This document shows positions 49,334 through 57,232 of a stretch of DNA of 64,000 bases, in pieces. The notes below the pieces were generated by a model, which was given only the letters and a program-made list of their open reading frames with translations, did no database searches and was not told the DNA's origin. The stretch's first letter is position 1; each line of letters starts with the position of its first letter. This stretch comes from Streptomyces sp. SLBN-118 (GTDB taxonomy: Bacteria; Actinomycetota; Actinomycetes; Streptomycetales; Streptomycetaceae). The position numbers and the translations under genes were made by a program. The DNA is taken from positions 620,001 through 684,000 of the forward strand of contig NZ_VFNP01000002.1 in NCBI RefSeq assembly GCF_006715635.1, written 5' to 3'.

Positions 49334-50668
49334 GTGGACACCGAGAACACCGAAGAACTCCTCCTCCCCCGGTCGCGGAGGGCGAACGAGCGGCTGCACG
49401 CCATGATCCCCGGGGGCGCGCACACCTACGCCAAGGGCGACGACCAGTACCCCGACAACCTGGCCCCGGTCATCAGCCACGGCCGCGGTGCCCACGTGTG
49501 GGACATCGACGGCAACCGCTACATCGAGTACGGGTCCGGCCTGCGATCGGTCAGCCTCGGCCACGCCCACGCGCGCGTGATCGAGGCGGTGCGGCGGGAA
49601 CTCGACCGCGGCAGCAACTTCGTCCGGCCGTCCATCATGGAGGTCGAGGCCGCGGAACGCTTCCTGGCCACGGTGCCCACCGCCGAGATGGTGAAGTTCG
49701 CGAAGAACGGCTCCGATGCCACCACCGCCGCGGTGCGCCTTGCCCGCGCCGTCACCGGGCGGCCGCGGGTGGCCATCTGCGGCGGCCATCCGTTCTTCTC
49801 CGTCGACGACTGGTTCATCGGCACCACGCCGATGTCCGCCGGCATTCCGGCGGCGACCAACGAGCTCACGGTGGCATTCCCATACGGGGACCTGGCCGCC
49901 ACGGAGGAACTGCTGACCCGGTACCAGGACGAGGTCGCCTGCCTGATCCTCGAACCCGCCACCCACACCGAGCCGCCGGCCGGGTACCTCGCCGACCTGC
50001 GCGAGCTGGCCGACCGGCACGGATGCGTACTGATCTTCGACGAGATGATCACCGGCTTCCGCTGGTCCGAGGCGGGCGCCCAGGGCTTGTACGGCGTCGT
50101 CCCCGACCTCTCCACGTTCGGCAAGGCGCTGGGCAACGGGTTCGCCGTCTCCGCGCTGGCCGGGCGCCGCGACCTGATGGAGCGGGGCGGGCTGCGTCAC
50201 TCGGACGACCGGGTGTTCCTGCTGTCCACCACGCACGGTGCGGAAACGCACTCCCTGGCCGCCGCGATGGCCGTGCAAGCCACCTACGTCGAGGAGGGCG
50301 TCACCGCGCAGTTGCACGGACTCGGCGAGCGGTTGGCCGCCGGTGTCCGCGACGCCGCGGCCGGCATGGGCGTCGGCGACCATCTCGTTGTTCGGGGCCG
50401 GGCCAGCAACCTGGTCTTCGCCACCCTCGACGAGAACGGGCAGCCGTCGCAGCAGTACCGCACCCTGTTCCTGCGGCGGCTCCTCGCGGGCGGGGTGCTG
50501 GCCCCGTCGTTCGTGGTGAGCAGCGCGCTCAGCGACGCCGACGTCGACCGCACCGTCGATGTGGTGGCCCAGGCATGTGCCGTGTACCGGAAGGCACTGG
50601 ACGCCGCCGACCCCACCCCCTGGCTGGCCGGGCGACCGGTGAAGCCCGTATTCCGCCGCTTGGCGTGA
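49334..50668 (+). CDS. Class III aminotransferase (glutamate-1-semialdehyde aminomutase-like)
   Basis: A 444-residue PLP enzyme with a GTG start. GGAHTYAKGDDQYPDNLAPV and DIDGNRYIEYGSGLRSVSLGH form the N-terminal segment. VKFAKNGSDATTAAVRLARA is the phosphate-binding region, LIFDEMITGFRW carries the Asp to the pyridine N, and STFGKALGNGFAVSALAGR carries the Schiff-base Lys (about 265). It is related to HemL but no haem genes are near. It would aminate or isomerise a sugar or a side-chain precursor. It is the last gene of the rightward operon, converging with the PAP2 gene over 12 bases. Confidence 0.88.
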   Translation: MDTENTEELLLPRSRRANERLHAMIPGGAHTYAKGDDQYPDNLAPVISHGRGAHVWDIDGNRYIEYGSGLRSVSLGHAHARVIEAVRRELDRGSNFVRPSIMEVEAAERFLATVPTAEMVKFAKNGSDATTAAVRLARAVTGRPRVAICGGHPFFSVDDWFIGTTPMSAGIPAATNELTVAFPYGDLAATEELLTRYQDEVACLILEPATHTEPPAGYLADLRELADRHGCVLIFDEMITGFRWSEAGAQGLYGVVPDLSTFGKALGNGFAVSALAGRRDLMERGGLRHSDDRVFLLSTTHGAETHSLAAAMAVQATYVEEGVTAQLHGLGERLAAGVRDAAAGMGVGDHLVVRGRASNLVFATLDENGQPSQQYRTLFLRRLLAGGVLAPSFVVSSALSDADVDRTVDVVAQACAVYRKALDAADPTPWLAGRPVKPVFRRLA

Positions 50669-50680
50669 CGTGACGTGGCG

Positions 50681-51553
50681 TCAGCGGCGCACCCGCCGAC
50701 CGGCGTCGACCAGCCGGTCGGCCAGCCACGCGGTCGCCGGAATCACCGCCAGCGCGGTGCACCAGCCGCCGAGGACGTCGGTCGGGTAGTGCGCGCCCAG
50801 GGCGACCTGCGCCCAGCCCATGGCGGCGCCGGCAACCAGCGCCGCGGCGAGCACGAGTGACGTGCCGGCCGTCCTGCCGAGGCCGAGCCGGCCGGTCGCG
50901 AGCAGCGCCACCACGAGAGCGAGCGCGGTGAGGAAGGCGGTGTGCCCGCTCGGATAGGACAGGTTGTCGTCGCCGTGGATGGTGCGTCCCACCAGGGACT
51001 TGAGCAGCGTGGCCGATCCCACGGTGATGCCGACCCCGGCAACGACGAACATCGCCGCGCGAGGACGCCGAAGCAGCAGGCAGCCGGTCACGGTGGCCAC
51101 GACCAGCGTCGCCGATCCGGCGGGCTCCCCCAGGAAGTCCATGGCCAGAGCGACGCGCCGCCACGGCGGCCCCACGCTGTCCGCCGTCGGCCGGATGATC
51201 CACCTGTCCGCCATGCCGGGCTCGTCGTGGCCGGCGTACAGGACCCCGAGCACGACGACCACCAGCGCGGCGAGGGCCGCGATCAGCCCGAGCCACGCGC
51301 GCAGCGACGAGGGCAGCACCGCGGGCACCGGCCGACCGGTCACACGCCCACCGCGGTCCGGCGGACCTGCGGTATTGACCTCCAGGTCTGCTCCATTCAG
51401 GCCATCCAACGCGCCCCCCGTTGTGTCCGACCCACCCTCCGCGACCACAACTGCCCCGCGGGCACCCGCTCCTGGCTTGTACGACTCCGCGGGAGCCGTA
51501 ACCCTGTGCGGCACCGAACCCGTCAGCCTGGTCATCGCCCTGGCCGAGGGCAT
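50681..51553 (-). CDS. PAP2-family membrane phosphatase
   Basis: A 290-residue membrane protein (284 from ATG 51535). The first 85 residues are poorly conserved; about six transmembrane helices follow. The lipid-phosphatase signature appears as KSLVGRTIHG, PSGHTAFLTALA and GAHYPTDVLGGW (about 250-261), so all three catalytic motifs are complete. Such enzymes can dephosphorylate undecaprenyl pyrophosphate. Sitting at the end of the polysaccharide operon it could recycle the lipid carrier, though it is on the opposite strand and may be unrelated. The true start may be further downstream, at residues 45-75. Confidence 0.87.
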   Translation of the reverse strand: MPSARAMTRLTGSVPHRVTAPAESYKPGAGARGAVVVAEGGSDTTGGALDGLNGADLEVNTAGPPDRGGRVTGRPVPAVLPSSLRAWLGLIAALAALVVVVLGVLYAGHDEPGMADRWIIRPTADSVGPPWRRVALAMDFLGEPAGSATLVVATVTGCLLLRRPRAAMFVVAGVGITVGSATLLKSLVGRTIHGDDNLSYPSGHTAFLTALALVVALLATGRLGLGRTAGTSLVLAAALVAGAAMGWAQVALGAHYPTDVLGGWCTALAVIPATAWLADRLVDAGRRVRR

Positions 51554-51656
51554 CGGGATCAGTTTCTACTTGTCACCCTAACCAACAATGCGCCCTGTTT
51601 CGTAGCGTTCCTGAAGCCAGATCCACCTGACAACGAAGATGCCTGCTCAGACACGT

Positions 51657-52847
51657 TCACCGCCGTACCCGCGGCATCCCCAGTCCGATCCAGGAGATGA
51701 TCTCGCGCTGGATCTCGTTGTTGCCGCCGCCGAAGGTGAAGATCACGGCGGATCGGTAGCCGCGCTCCAGTTCGCCGTGCAGGACGGCTCCCGCCGAGCC
51801 TTCCTTGAGCGGGCCCGCCGCGCCGGTGACCTCCATCAGCCAGGCATACGCCTCGCGGCGCGCCTCGGAGCCGTAGACCTTGACCGCGGAGGCGTCCTGC
51901 GGGGTCAGGGTGCCCTCCTGGACGGCGCCCACCATCTGCCAGTTGAGCAGTTTCATCGCGTCGAGCCTGGTGTGGGTCTGCGCCAGGCGCCTGCGTACCC
52001 AGCCGAGGTCGATGACCCGCCGTCCGTCGGCGAGTTTGGCGTCGGCGGCCCAACGCTGGACGTTGTGGAGGGCGCGGATGGCCATGGTGCCGTGGGCGGC
52101 GAGGGTGACGCGCTCGTGGTTGAGCTGGTTGGTGATCAGCCGCCAGCCCTTGTTCTCCTGGCCGACCCGGCGGGATGCGGGAACCTGGATGTTCTCGTAG
52201 TAGCTGGCGGTGGTGTCGTGCGAGGCGAGGGTGTTGATGAGGGTGCAGGAGTAGCCGGGATCGGACGTCGGCACCAGCAGCATGGTGATGCCCTTGTGGG
52301 GTGGGGCGTCGGGGTCGGTGCGCACGGCCAGCCAGACCCAGTCCGCGGTGTCGCCGTTGGTGGTCCAGATCTTCTGCCCGTTGACGGTGTACGTGCCGGT
52401 GTCCTCATCGCCCTCGCGTACCGCGCGGGTCTTGAGCGCCGCGAGGTCGGTACCCGCGTCGGGTTCGCTGTAACCGATCGCGAAGTCGATCTCGCCGGAG
52501 AGGATCTTCGGCAGGAAGTGGGCCTTCTGCTCCTCGGTGCCGAACTGCATGATCGTCGGACCGACGGTGTTGAGGGCCATCAGCGGCAGCGGTACGCCCG
52601 CCTGGGCGGCCTCGTCGAAGAAGATGAACTGCTCCATGGGGCTGAGACCGCGACCGCCGTACTCCTTGGGCCACCCGACGCCCAGCCATCCGTCGGTGCC
52701 GAGACGGCGCACGGTCTCGCGGTAGAAGCGCTTCTGTTCGCCCGGGTCGCCGTAGCGGGCGTACACGTTGTCCGGCACGAGTTCGGCGAAGTACGTACGC
52801 AGCTCGGCGCGCAACTGCTGCTGCTCAGGCGTGTATTCGAGGTGCAC
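51657..52847 (-). CDS. Acyl-CoA dehydrogenase (FadE26-like)
   Basis: A 396-residue flavoenzyme starting at GTG 52847 (MHLEYTPEQQQLRAEL) with CTGGAGGGG just upstream. IGYSEPDAGTDLAALKTRAV and GQKIWTTNGDTADWVWLAVRT bind FAD. NQLNHERVTLAAHG holds a conserved Glu at the probable catalytic position. TFGGGNNEIQREIISWIGLGMPR ends the protein. The wording matches mycobacterial FadE26 (ChsE4), half of the heterotetrameric steroid side-chain dehydrogenase. No FadE27-like partner is present here. A KstR-type operator lies 48 bases upstream, linking it to the catabolic island at 1-7 kb. Confidence 0.9.
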   Translation of the reverse strand: MHLEYTPEQQQLRAELRTYFAELVPDNVYARYGDPGEQKRFYRETVRRLGTDGWLGVGWPKEYGGRGLSPMEQFIFFDEAAQAGVPLPLMALNTVGPTIMQFGTEEQKAHFLPKILSGEIDFAIGYSEPDAGTDLAALKTRAVREGDEDTGTYTVNGQKIWTTNGDTADWVWLAVRTDPDAPPHKGITMLLVPTSDPGYSCTLINTLASHDTTASYYENIQVPASRRVGQENKGWRLITNQLNHERVTLAAHGTMAIRALHNVQRWAADAKLADGRRVIDLGWVRRRLAQTHTRLDAMKLLNWQMVGAVQEGTLTPQDASAVKVYGSEARREAYAWLMEVTGAAGPLKEGSAGAVLHGELERGYRSAVIFTFGGGNNEIQREIISWIGLGMPRVRR

Positions 52848-52894
52848 GGCCCCTCCAGGAGTCTCGCGATCCGTCGCGTGCGCGGCGCACACAG

Positions 52895-52908
52895 TAGAAC
52901 GTGTTGCA
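52895..52908. promoter_or_regulatory. KstR-type operator (second copy)
   Basis: TAGAACGTGTTGCA fits TNNAACNNGTTNNA at every specified base and differs from the copy at 5116-5129 only in the two central bases. It is 48 bases upstream of the FadE26-like start. Two such 14-mers before two families that are KstR targets in mycobacteria make chance unlikely. Confidence 0.65.
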
Positions 52909-52945
52909 AGAATCCGGAAGGGCCGTCGTCCGATTCGGGATCGGG

Positions 52946-53345
52946 CTACAGCGGCGGCCGGACCGCCTCGTACAGGGCGTCCACGAGGGCCGTCTTCCGT
53001 GGATCGTCGGCAATGCTGGGGCCCATGCGGTTCATGACGTAGCCGAGGCTGATGCCGGCCTCCGGGTCGGCCAGTCCGCAGGAGCCGCCGAAGCCGTCGT
53101 GCCCGAAAGCCCGGGGATTGGGTCCGTACGAACCGTTCTCGCCACTCAGCCAGAGGCCGAGCCCGACCTCCGTCTCATGCTCGAATCCGGCTCCGAGCAC
53201 CAGGTCCCGGCAGCTGCCCTGGCCCTCCCGGACGCATTCGGCCGCTTCGGCGGACAGCAGGCGTCGGCCGGCGAACTCGCCGCGGCCCGCGAAGATCCCG
53301 TACAGCGCGGCGCCCGGGCGCCCAGCCTCACCTTCACACAGGCGC
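52946..53345 (-). pseudogene. Serine hydrolase (beta-lactamase family) C-terminal remnant
   Basis: About 125 residues remain: ALYGIFAGRGEFAGRRLLSA, then VREGQGSCRDLVLGAGFEHE and GHDGFGGSCGLADPEAGISL followed by GYVMNRMG. This is the C-terminal third of an EstB/class C-type esterase with its third motif (HDGFGGS). The SxxK and YxN part is missing. The sequence before about 53320 has no family similarity and abuts the stop of the glycosidase gene (53349). The N-terminus therefore seems to have been deleted, and no function is expected. Confidence 0.75.
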
Positions 53346-53348
53346 CCC

Positions 53349-56300
53349 CTACGCCGCAGCACCCACCCCCTGCGCAGCCACGCGGATCTCCCCGCGTCGC
53401 GTCACGCCCCCGGCCGTCACCGCCAGCGTCACCGTCCCCGGCCGCAGCCCCGTCACCCGCCCTGTCCTCGGGTCGAACACCGCCACATGCCGATGGCGCG
53501 CATCCTCCGGCGCGCCGATGAACAGGTTCGGCGAGCCCGTCCAGTCCGCGCTCAGCGGGAACGCGACCGGGATCCGGCGCACTCCCTGGGTGACCGTCGC
53601 CCCCGCGGGCTCGCTGCTGCCCGGCCGCAGTACCGTGGGCGCGTCGAGCGTCAGCCCGTCGACATGGGCGCGGGTCTGGACGGACACCCAGTCGGGCAGT
53701 CCCTCCCACGGACGGAGCCGGCCGGTCAGCTGCTCCAGCCGGGACACCGTGTCGACGCCGACCAGCGACCAGCCCGTGAAACCGCCTTCGTTCACCGGTC
53801 CCGCCGGCGCCTTGCCCGAGTTGCCGTTGATCAGATACGGCACACCGTCCACGTGGTCCGCGTGGAAGACGCCGACATGGCTGCCGATGAGCCCCGCCCC
53901 CTTCCCCGTCGTACGGCGGAACTCCGCGAGCCACTGCTCGATCAGCGCCGCCTCCTTGCGGTCGCCGAGCTGGCTGGCTTTCTGGACGGTCGGGTCACGC
54001 GGCGGCACATGCTCGACGAGCATCACCGAGCTGACGCCCGGGTCGTTCGCCGCCGCTTCCAGCTGCGCCCGCACCTCCTTGATCTGGGCGAAGCCCCCGC
54101 CCCGCAGGCTCAGGCTCGACGTGTCCAGGGTGAGAAAGCGTGTACCGCGATGGTCGAACACACGGTGCGGGGGCCCGAATTCGGCGATGAAGTTGGCGAT
54201 CGTTCCGCCCATCACCTCGTGGTTGCCCGGCACGTAGTACCAGGGCAGCTCGTCGCCCAGCTCCTCGGTCAGCACGCGACGAGCGAAGGCGAGGTCCGCC
54301 GGCGAGCCCTCGTCGACCAGGTCGCCGTTGACGATGAGGAAGTCGGGCCGCGCGGCCTTGATCTCGCGCAGGGTCCGCCGTGCCTGGGCGACGATCGCGC
54401 TGTCGGGGTCGCGGGCCACGAACTGTGCGTCGGACATGACCGCGAACTGCCAGTCCCTGGCCTCGGTTTCGGCCGCCGGGTCGATCAGCGGATCGGCCGT
54501 ACGCGGCTGCACGGGCAGGTCGACCGCCGGCGGCACCTGCGCGTTCAGACTGTCGACGACGACCTTCCCCGTGTACTGCTTCGTGGCCGCGGTCTCGGCC
54601 AGATAGAAGCGGACGACGGACAGCGGCGTCGCGGCCCCCGGCGGCACCGCGAAGGTCACCTGCCGCCAGCCGGTCCAGGTGACGTACGGCCCGCGCAGAA
54701 GCTGGTCAGACCCGGCGGCGTCCTTGAGGTGCAGAGTGGGCCAGGCGCCCTTCCCGTCGCCCTTGATCCAGAGCATGAAGGACTGCGGCCTGCCGGGGAC
54801 GGGAATCGGCCCCGGCGGGTTGGCGTATGCGGCGCGGGTGGCCGTCGACTGCGTGAAGTCGTAGGTGAGCTCAAGGCCGGTGCCGCTCTGTCCGTCGGGC
54901 GTCGCCGCGACCGAACCGCTCGCTCGCGCCTGGCTGAAGGTCCAGGCCGCCGCGTCGTCGAACCCCGAGACGGCCTGTTCGGTGAGGCCCACGCCGGCAG
55001 CCAGAACGGTGGTGAGGCCGTCGACAGTCACCGTGATCCGCCCGGCGCCGCTGCCCGTGAGGGATCTGACGGTGAAGGAGCCCCGTCCGTCGTCGCGGAT
55101 GTCGAAGAGGGTGTGGTCGTAGGCGAGTTCGGCGTCGGCCGGTTCGACGGGCGCGCTGTTGCCCTGCGCGTCGAGGCCCAGGACGCCGAATGTGCCGGTG
55201 GCGCTCGCGTCGGCGAAGCCGACGCGCTGGGTGGTCGGTTCGATCCGGGCAAGGTCGTCGAGGACCGTCAGCCGGGTGCTGCCGCGGGCGCCCGCGCGTT
55301 CCGCGCGTACCTCGGTGGTGCCGCTGTCCCGGGCCCGGAAGACACCCTGGTCGTCGACCCGGCCCACCGAGGGCCTGGCGGTACGCCAGTGCGGGGTTCC
55401 GGCCGCCGGTCCGTACGTCTCGTCGTAACCGGCGGCGGTGAGGCGGCGGGTCAGCCCGGGGAAGACCCGCTCGGGGTGGCCGCCCTTGACCGGGTCGGCG
55501 GTGGGTGACACCCCGGCGGGCGTACGCGTCTCGACCCAGAAGCCGCGCAGCCGCCCGCTGCCGTCGGGCGCGGTGAGTGCGAGCCCGTTGGGGACTGTGC
55601 GCTCGCTGCCGTCCGAGGGGCTGTTCTCCACCTGGAGCGCGTCACTGCCGGGTTCGCGGGCGACAAGTGTCGAGGATCCGCCCCCGTCGAGATTCAGGGC
55701 GCTGTGCGCACCGGCCTGCTTCATCATCAGGCCGAGTTCGGTGAGGGTGACGCCGCCGCTGTCGGCCTGCCGGCCGTCGACGGTGATGACCTGCATCGCG
55801 CGGCCGTCCCTGGAGAAACCCACGGCGGTGCGGGGAGCGGCGGTGTTGTTGCCCTCGCCGTCGTGGTTCTGGGGCACCCCGTCGACGACGAGGAGTTCAC
55901 GGCCGCCGACCGCGGTGCGCGGAACGGGGCCGCTGTCGGTGCGCGGCCGGTACTCCAGGGCGACGGGGTCGCCCGGCCTCAGCGCGGCGAGCAGCCCTGC
56001 CCCGGCTTCGCGGCCGACCAGGACGGTGGCGTCCGGAGCGATCGGCCCACTGCCGGGCCGGCCCGCGACCTCGGCCACCGTGCCGTCGCGAACGAGGACT
56101 TCTGCGACGGGAGTTGCGGCGTCGACGGTCAGCGCCCGGTCGGCCGTCCCCCAGGCCGCGGTGTACGCGCCGATGCCGCCCGCCGGGACGTTGGCGGCGT
56201 TGTACGCGGTCAGCGGGTGCGTGCCCGAGGGCAGTGTCAGGGTGCCGTCGAAGTACAGCTTCAGGACGCGTCCCGCGTTCCCGGGTCCGATCCCGACGGC

Positions 56301-56831
56301 CCGGTTGGCACCCGCAGCCGGTGAGTGGGTGACCTTGCCGTCCTTGATGCCGGGGCCCAGCGGCGCACCGGTCTGGTTGATGTCGAAGAAGTCGGCGTTG
56401 ATGGCCGCGACCGTGCGCCGGCCGGGGCCCGGGTCGTGCCGGGCGGCAAGTTCGGAGACGGCGCGGCGGTCTGCGACCTTGCCCGAGGAGAGATAGTCCG
56501 CCTCTACGCCGCTGCCTCCGAGGTCGACCGAAAGCGCGTCGACCCGCAGCCACTTGTCCGATTCCAGCCGGTCGTACGAGGTGAGGCTGATGCCCGGAGC
56601 AATCGGCCGGGCGCTGCGCGCGGTCTCGATTCCGTCACCGTCGGCCACGGCCCGTGGGCTTCCGGCCGCGGTGCTCGCGGGCGGCGCCGTGAGCGGGCGT
56701 AACACTTCCGACGCATCGCGGGGACGGGGGTCGGGTGTGGAGTCGGCGACGGCTGGGGACATCGCCCCCACCACGAGGGCGGACACCGTCGTGACCAGCA
56801 CAATGGAGCGTCTTGCTCTCCCAAGGCCCAC
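53349..56831 (-). CDS. Secreted phosphodiester glycosidase-metallophosphoesterase fusion
   Basis: A 1160-residue exported protein. The start is GTG 56831 with GGGAG 6 bases upstream; a signal peptide (RARRSIVLVTTVSALVVGAM.. AVADS) follows. Residues about 120-415 form a phosphodiester glycosidase (NAGPA-like) domain: TVAAINADFFDINQTGAPLG, AVGFSRDGRAMQVITVDGRQ and HSALNLDGGGSSTLV. Middle segments (about 430-720) are Ig/BIG2-like and a carbohydrate-binding-like beta-sandwich. A calcineurin-type metallophosphoesterase spans about 755-1040, with VMSDAQF, LIVNGDLVDEG, PGNHEV, VEHVPP and GSHVGVFHADH as metal motifs. A second BIG2-like domain ends the protein. It probably strips phosphodiester-linked sugars and phosphates from wall or exopolymers. 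Confidence 0.9.
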   Translation of the reverse strand: MGLGRARRSIVLVTTVSALVVGAMSPAVADSTPDPRPRDASEVLRPLTAPPASTAAGSPRAVADGDGIETARSARPIAPGISLTSYDRLESDKWLRVDALSVDLGGSGVEADYLSSGKVADRRAVSELAARHDPGPGRRTVAAINADFFDINQTGAPLGPGIKDGKVTHSPAAGANRAVGIGPGNAGRVLKLYFDGTLTLPSGTHPLTAYNAANVPAGGIGAYTAAWGTADRALTVDAATPVAEVLVRDGTVAEVAGRPGSGPIAPDATVLVGREAGAGLLAALRPGDPVALEYRPRTDSGPVPRTAVGGRELLVVDGVPQNHDGEGNNTAAPRTAVGFSRDGRAMQVITVDGRQADSGGVTLTELGLMMKQAGAHSALNLDGGGSSTLVAREPGSDALQVENSPSDGSERTVPNGLALTAPDGSGRLRGFWVETRTPAGVSPTADPVKGGHPERVFPGLTRRLTAAGYDETYGPAAGTPHWRTARPSVGRVDDQGVFRARDSGTTEVRAERAGARGSTRLTVLDDLARIEPTTQRVGFADASATGTFGVLGLDAQGNSAPVEPADAELAYDHTLFDIRDDGRGSFTVRSLTGSGAGRITVTVDGLTTVLAAGVGLTEQAVSGFDDAAAWTFSQARASGSVAATPDGQSGTGLELTYDFTQSTATRAAYANPPGPIPVPGRPQSFMLWIKGDGKGAWPTLHLKDAAGSDQLLRGPYVTWTGWRQVTFAVPPGAATPLSVVRFYLAETAATKQYTGKVVVDSLNAQVPPAVDLPVQPRTADPLIDPAAETEARDWQFAVMSDAQFVARDPDSAIVAQARRTLREIKAARPDFLIVNGDLVDEGSPADLAFARRVLTEELGDELPWYYVPGNHEVMGGTIANFIAEFGPPHRVFDHRGTRFLTLDTSSLSLRGGGFAQIKEVRAQLEAAANDPGVSSVMLVEHVPPRDPTVQKASQLGDRKEAALIEQWLAEFRRTTGKGAGLIGSHVGVFHADHVDGVPYLINGNSGKAPAGPVNEGGFTGWSLVGVDTVSRLEQLTGRLRPWEGLPDWVSVQTRAHVDGLTLDAPTVLRPGSSEPAGATVTQGVRRIPVAFPLSADWTGSPNLFIGAPEDARHRHVAVFDPRTGRVTGLRPGTVTLAVTAGGVTRRGEIRVAAQGVGAAA

Positions 56832-56947
56832 AACTGCTCCCGGAATACGGTGAGTTGAGTCGCAGCAAGCGCTGTCATCGCCCAGCATCGCGGGGCCGGG
56901 ACAACCGCACCAGGGGGCCGTGAGAACCGAGGGAGAACAGAGGCTGA

Positions 56948-57127
56948 CGACATGCCGACACGTCGGAGGACCGGGCGGTCACGCTCACGGGAGTGCGCCG
57001 GGCGTGCGCCGGAACCGGCCCGCAACTCTGCCTGCGCCTGCTGCACCGAGTGACGGTTGCGGGCGATGTCCCGGCCGGCGTCGACGGCACCCCCGGGCGG
57101 GTCGTCGAGGGCGACGCCACGGCCTGA
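56948..57127 (+). other. GC3-biased open frame, possible gene remnant
   Basis: Between the glycosidase start (56831) and the terminator at 57139 there is about 300 bases without a recognised gene. One plus-strand frame runs from just after a TGA (56945-56947) to TGA 57125-57127 with almost every codon ending in G or C (for example VTVAGDVPAGVDGTPGRVVE near the end). The only start candidate is GTG 56993, giving 44 residues. It looks like the tail of a lost gene. No family is recognised. Confidence 0.25.
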
Positions 57128-57138
57128 CAACAACGCGG

Positions 57139-57172
57139 AAAGGGCGGGCCGTCGGCTGACGGCCCGCCCTTT
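57139..57172 (-). terminator. Strong terminator-like hairpin after the LAETG gene
   Basis: AAAGGGCGGGCCGTC (57139-57153) and GACGGCCCGCCCTTT (57158-57172) are perfect 15-base complements with a GGCT loop. It lies 60 bases beyond the stop of the LAETG gene. There is no long U-tract, as is common in streptomycetes, but the A/T ends allow function in both directions. Confidence 0.85.
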
Positions 57173-57232
57173 CGGTGTGCGCAGCTGCGGCGGCGCTTCG
57201 CGGCTCGTTCCCCGCGGCAGCGCGCGCCGGGG

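Noticed and set aside
49334..50668. Haem biosynthesis glutamate-1-semialdehyde aminomutase (HemL)
   Set aside because: Related in fold, but it sits at the end of a polysaccharide operon with no hem genes, so a sugar-pathway role is more likely.
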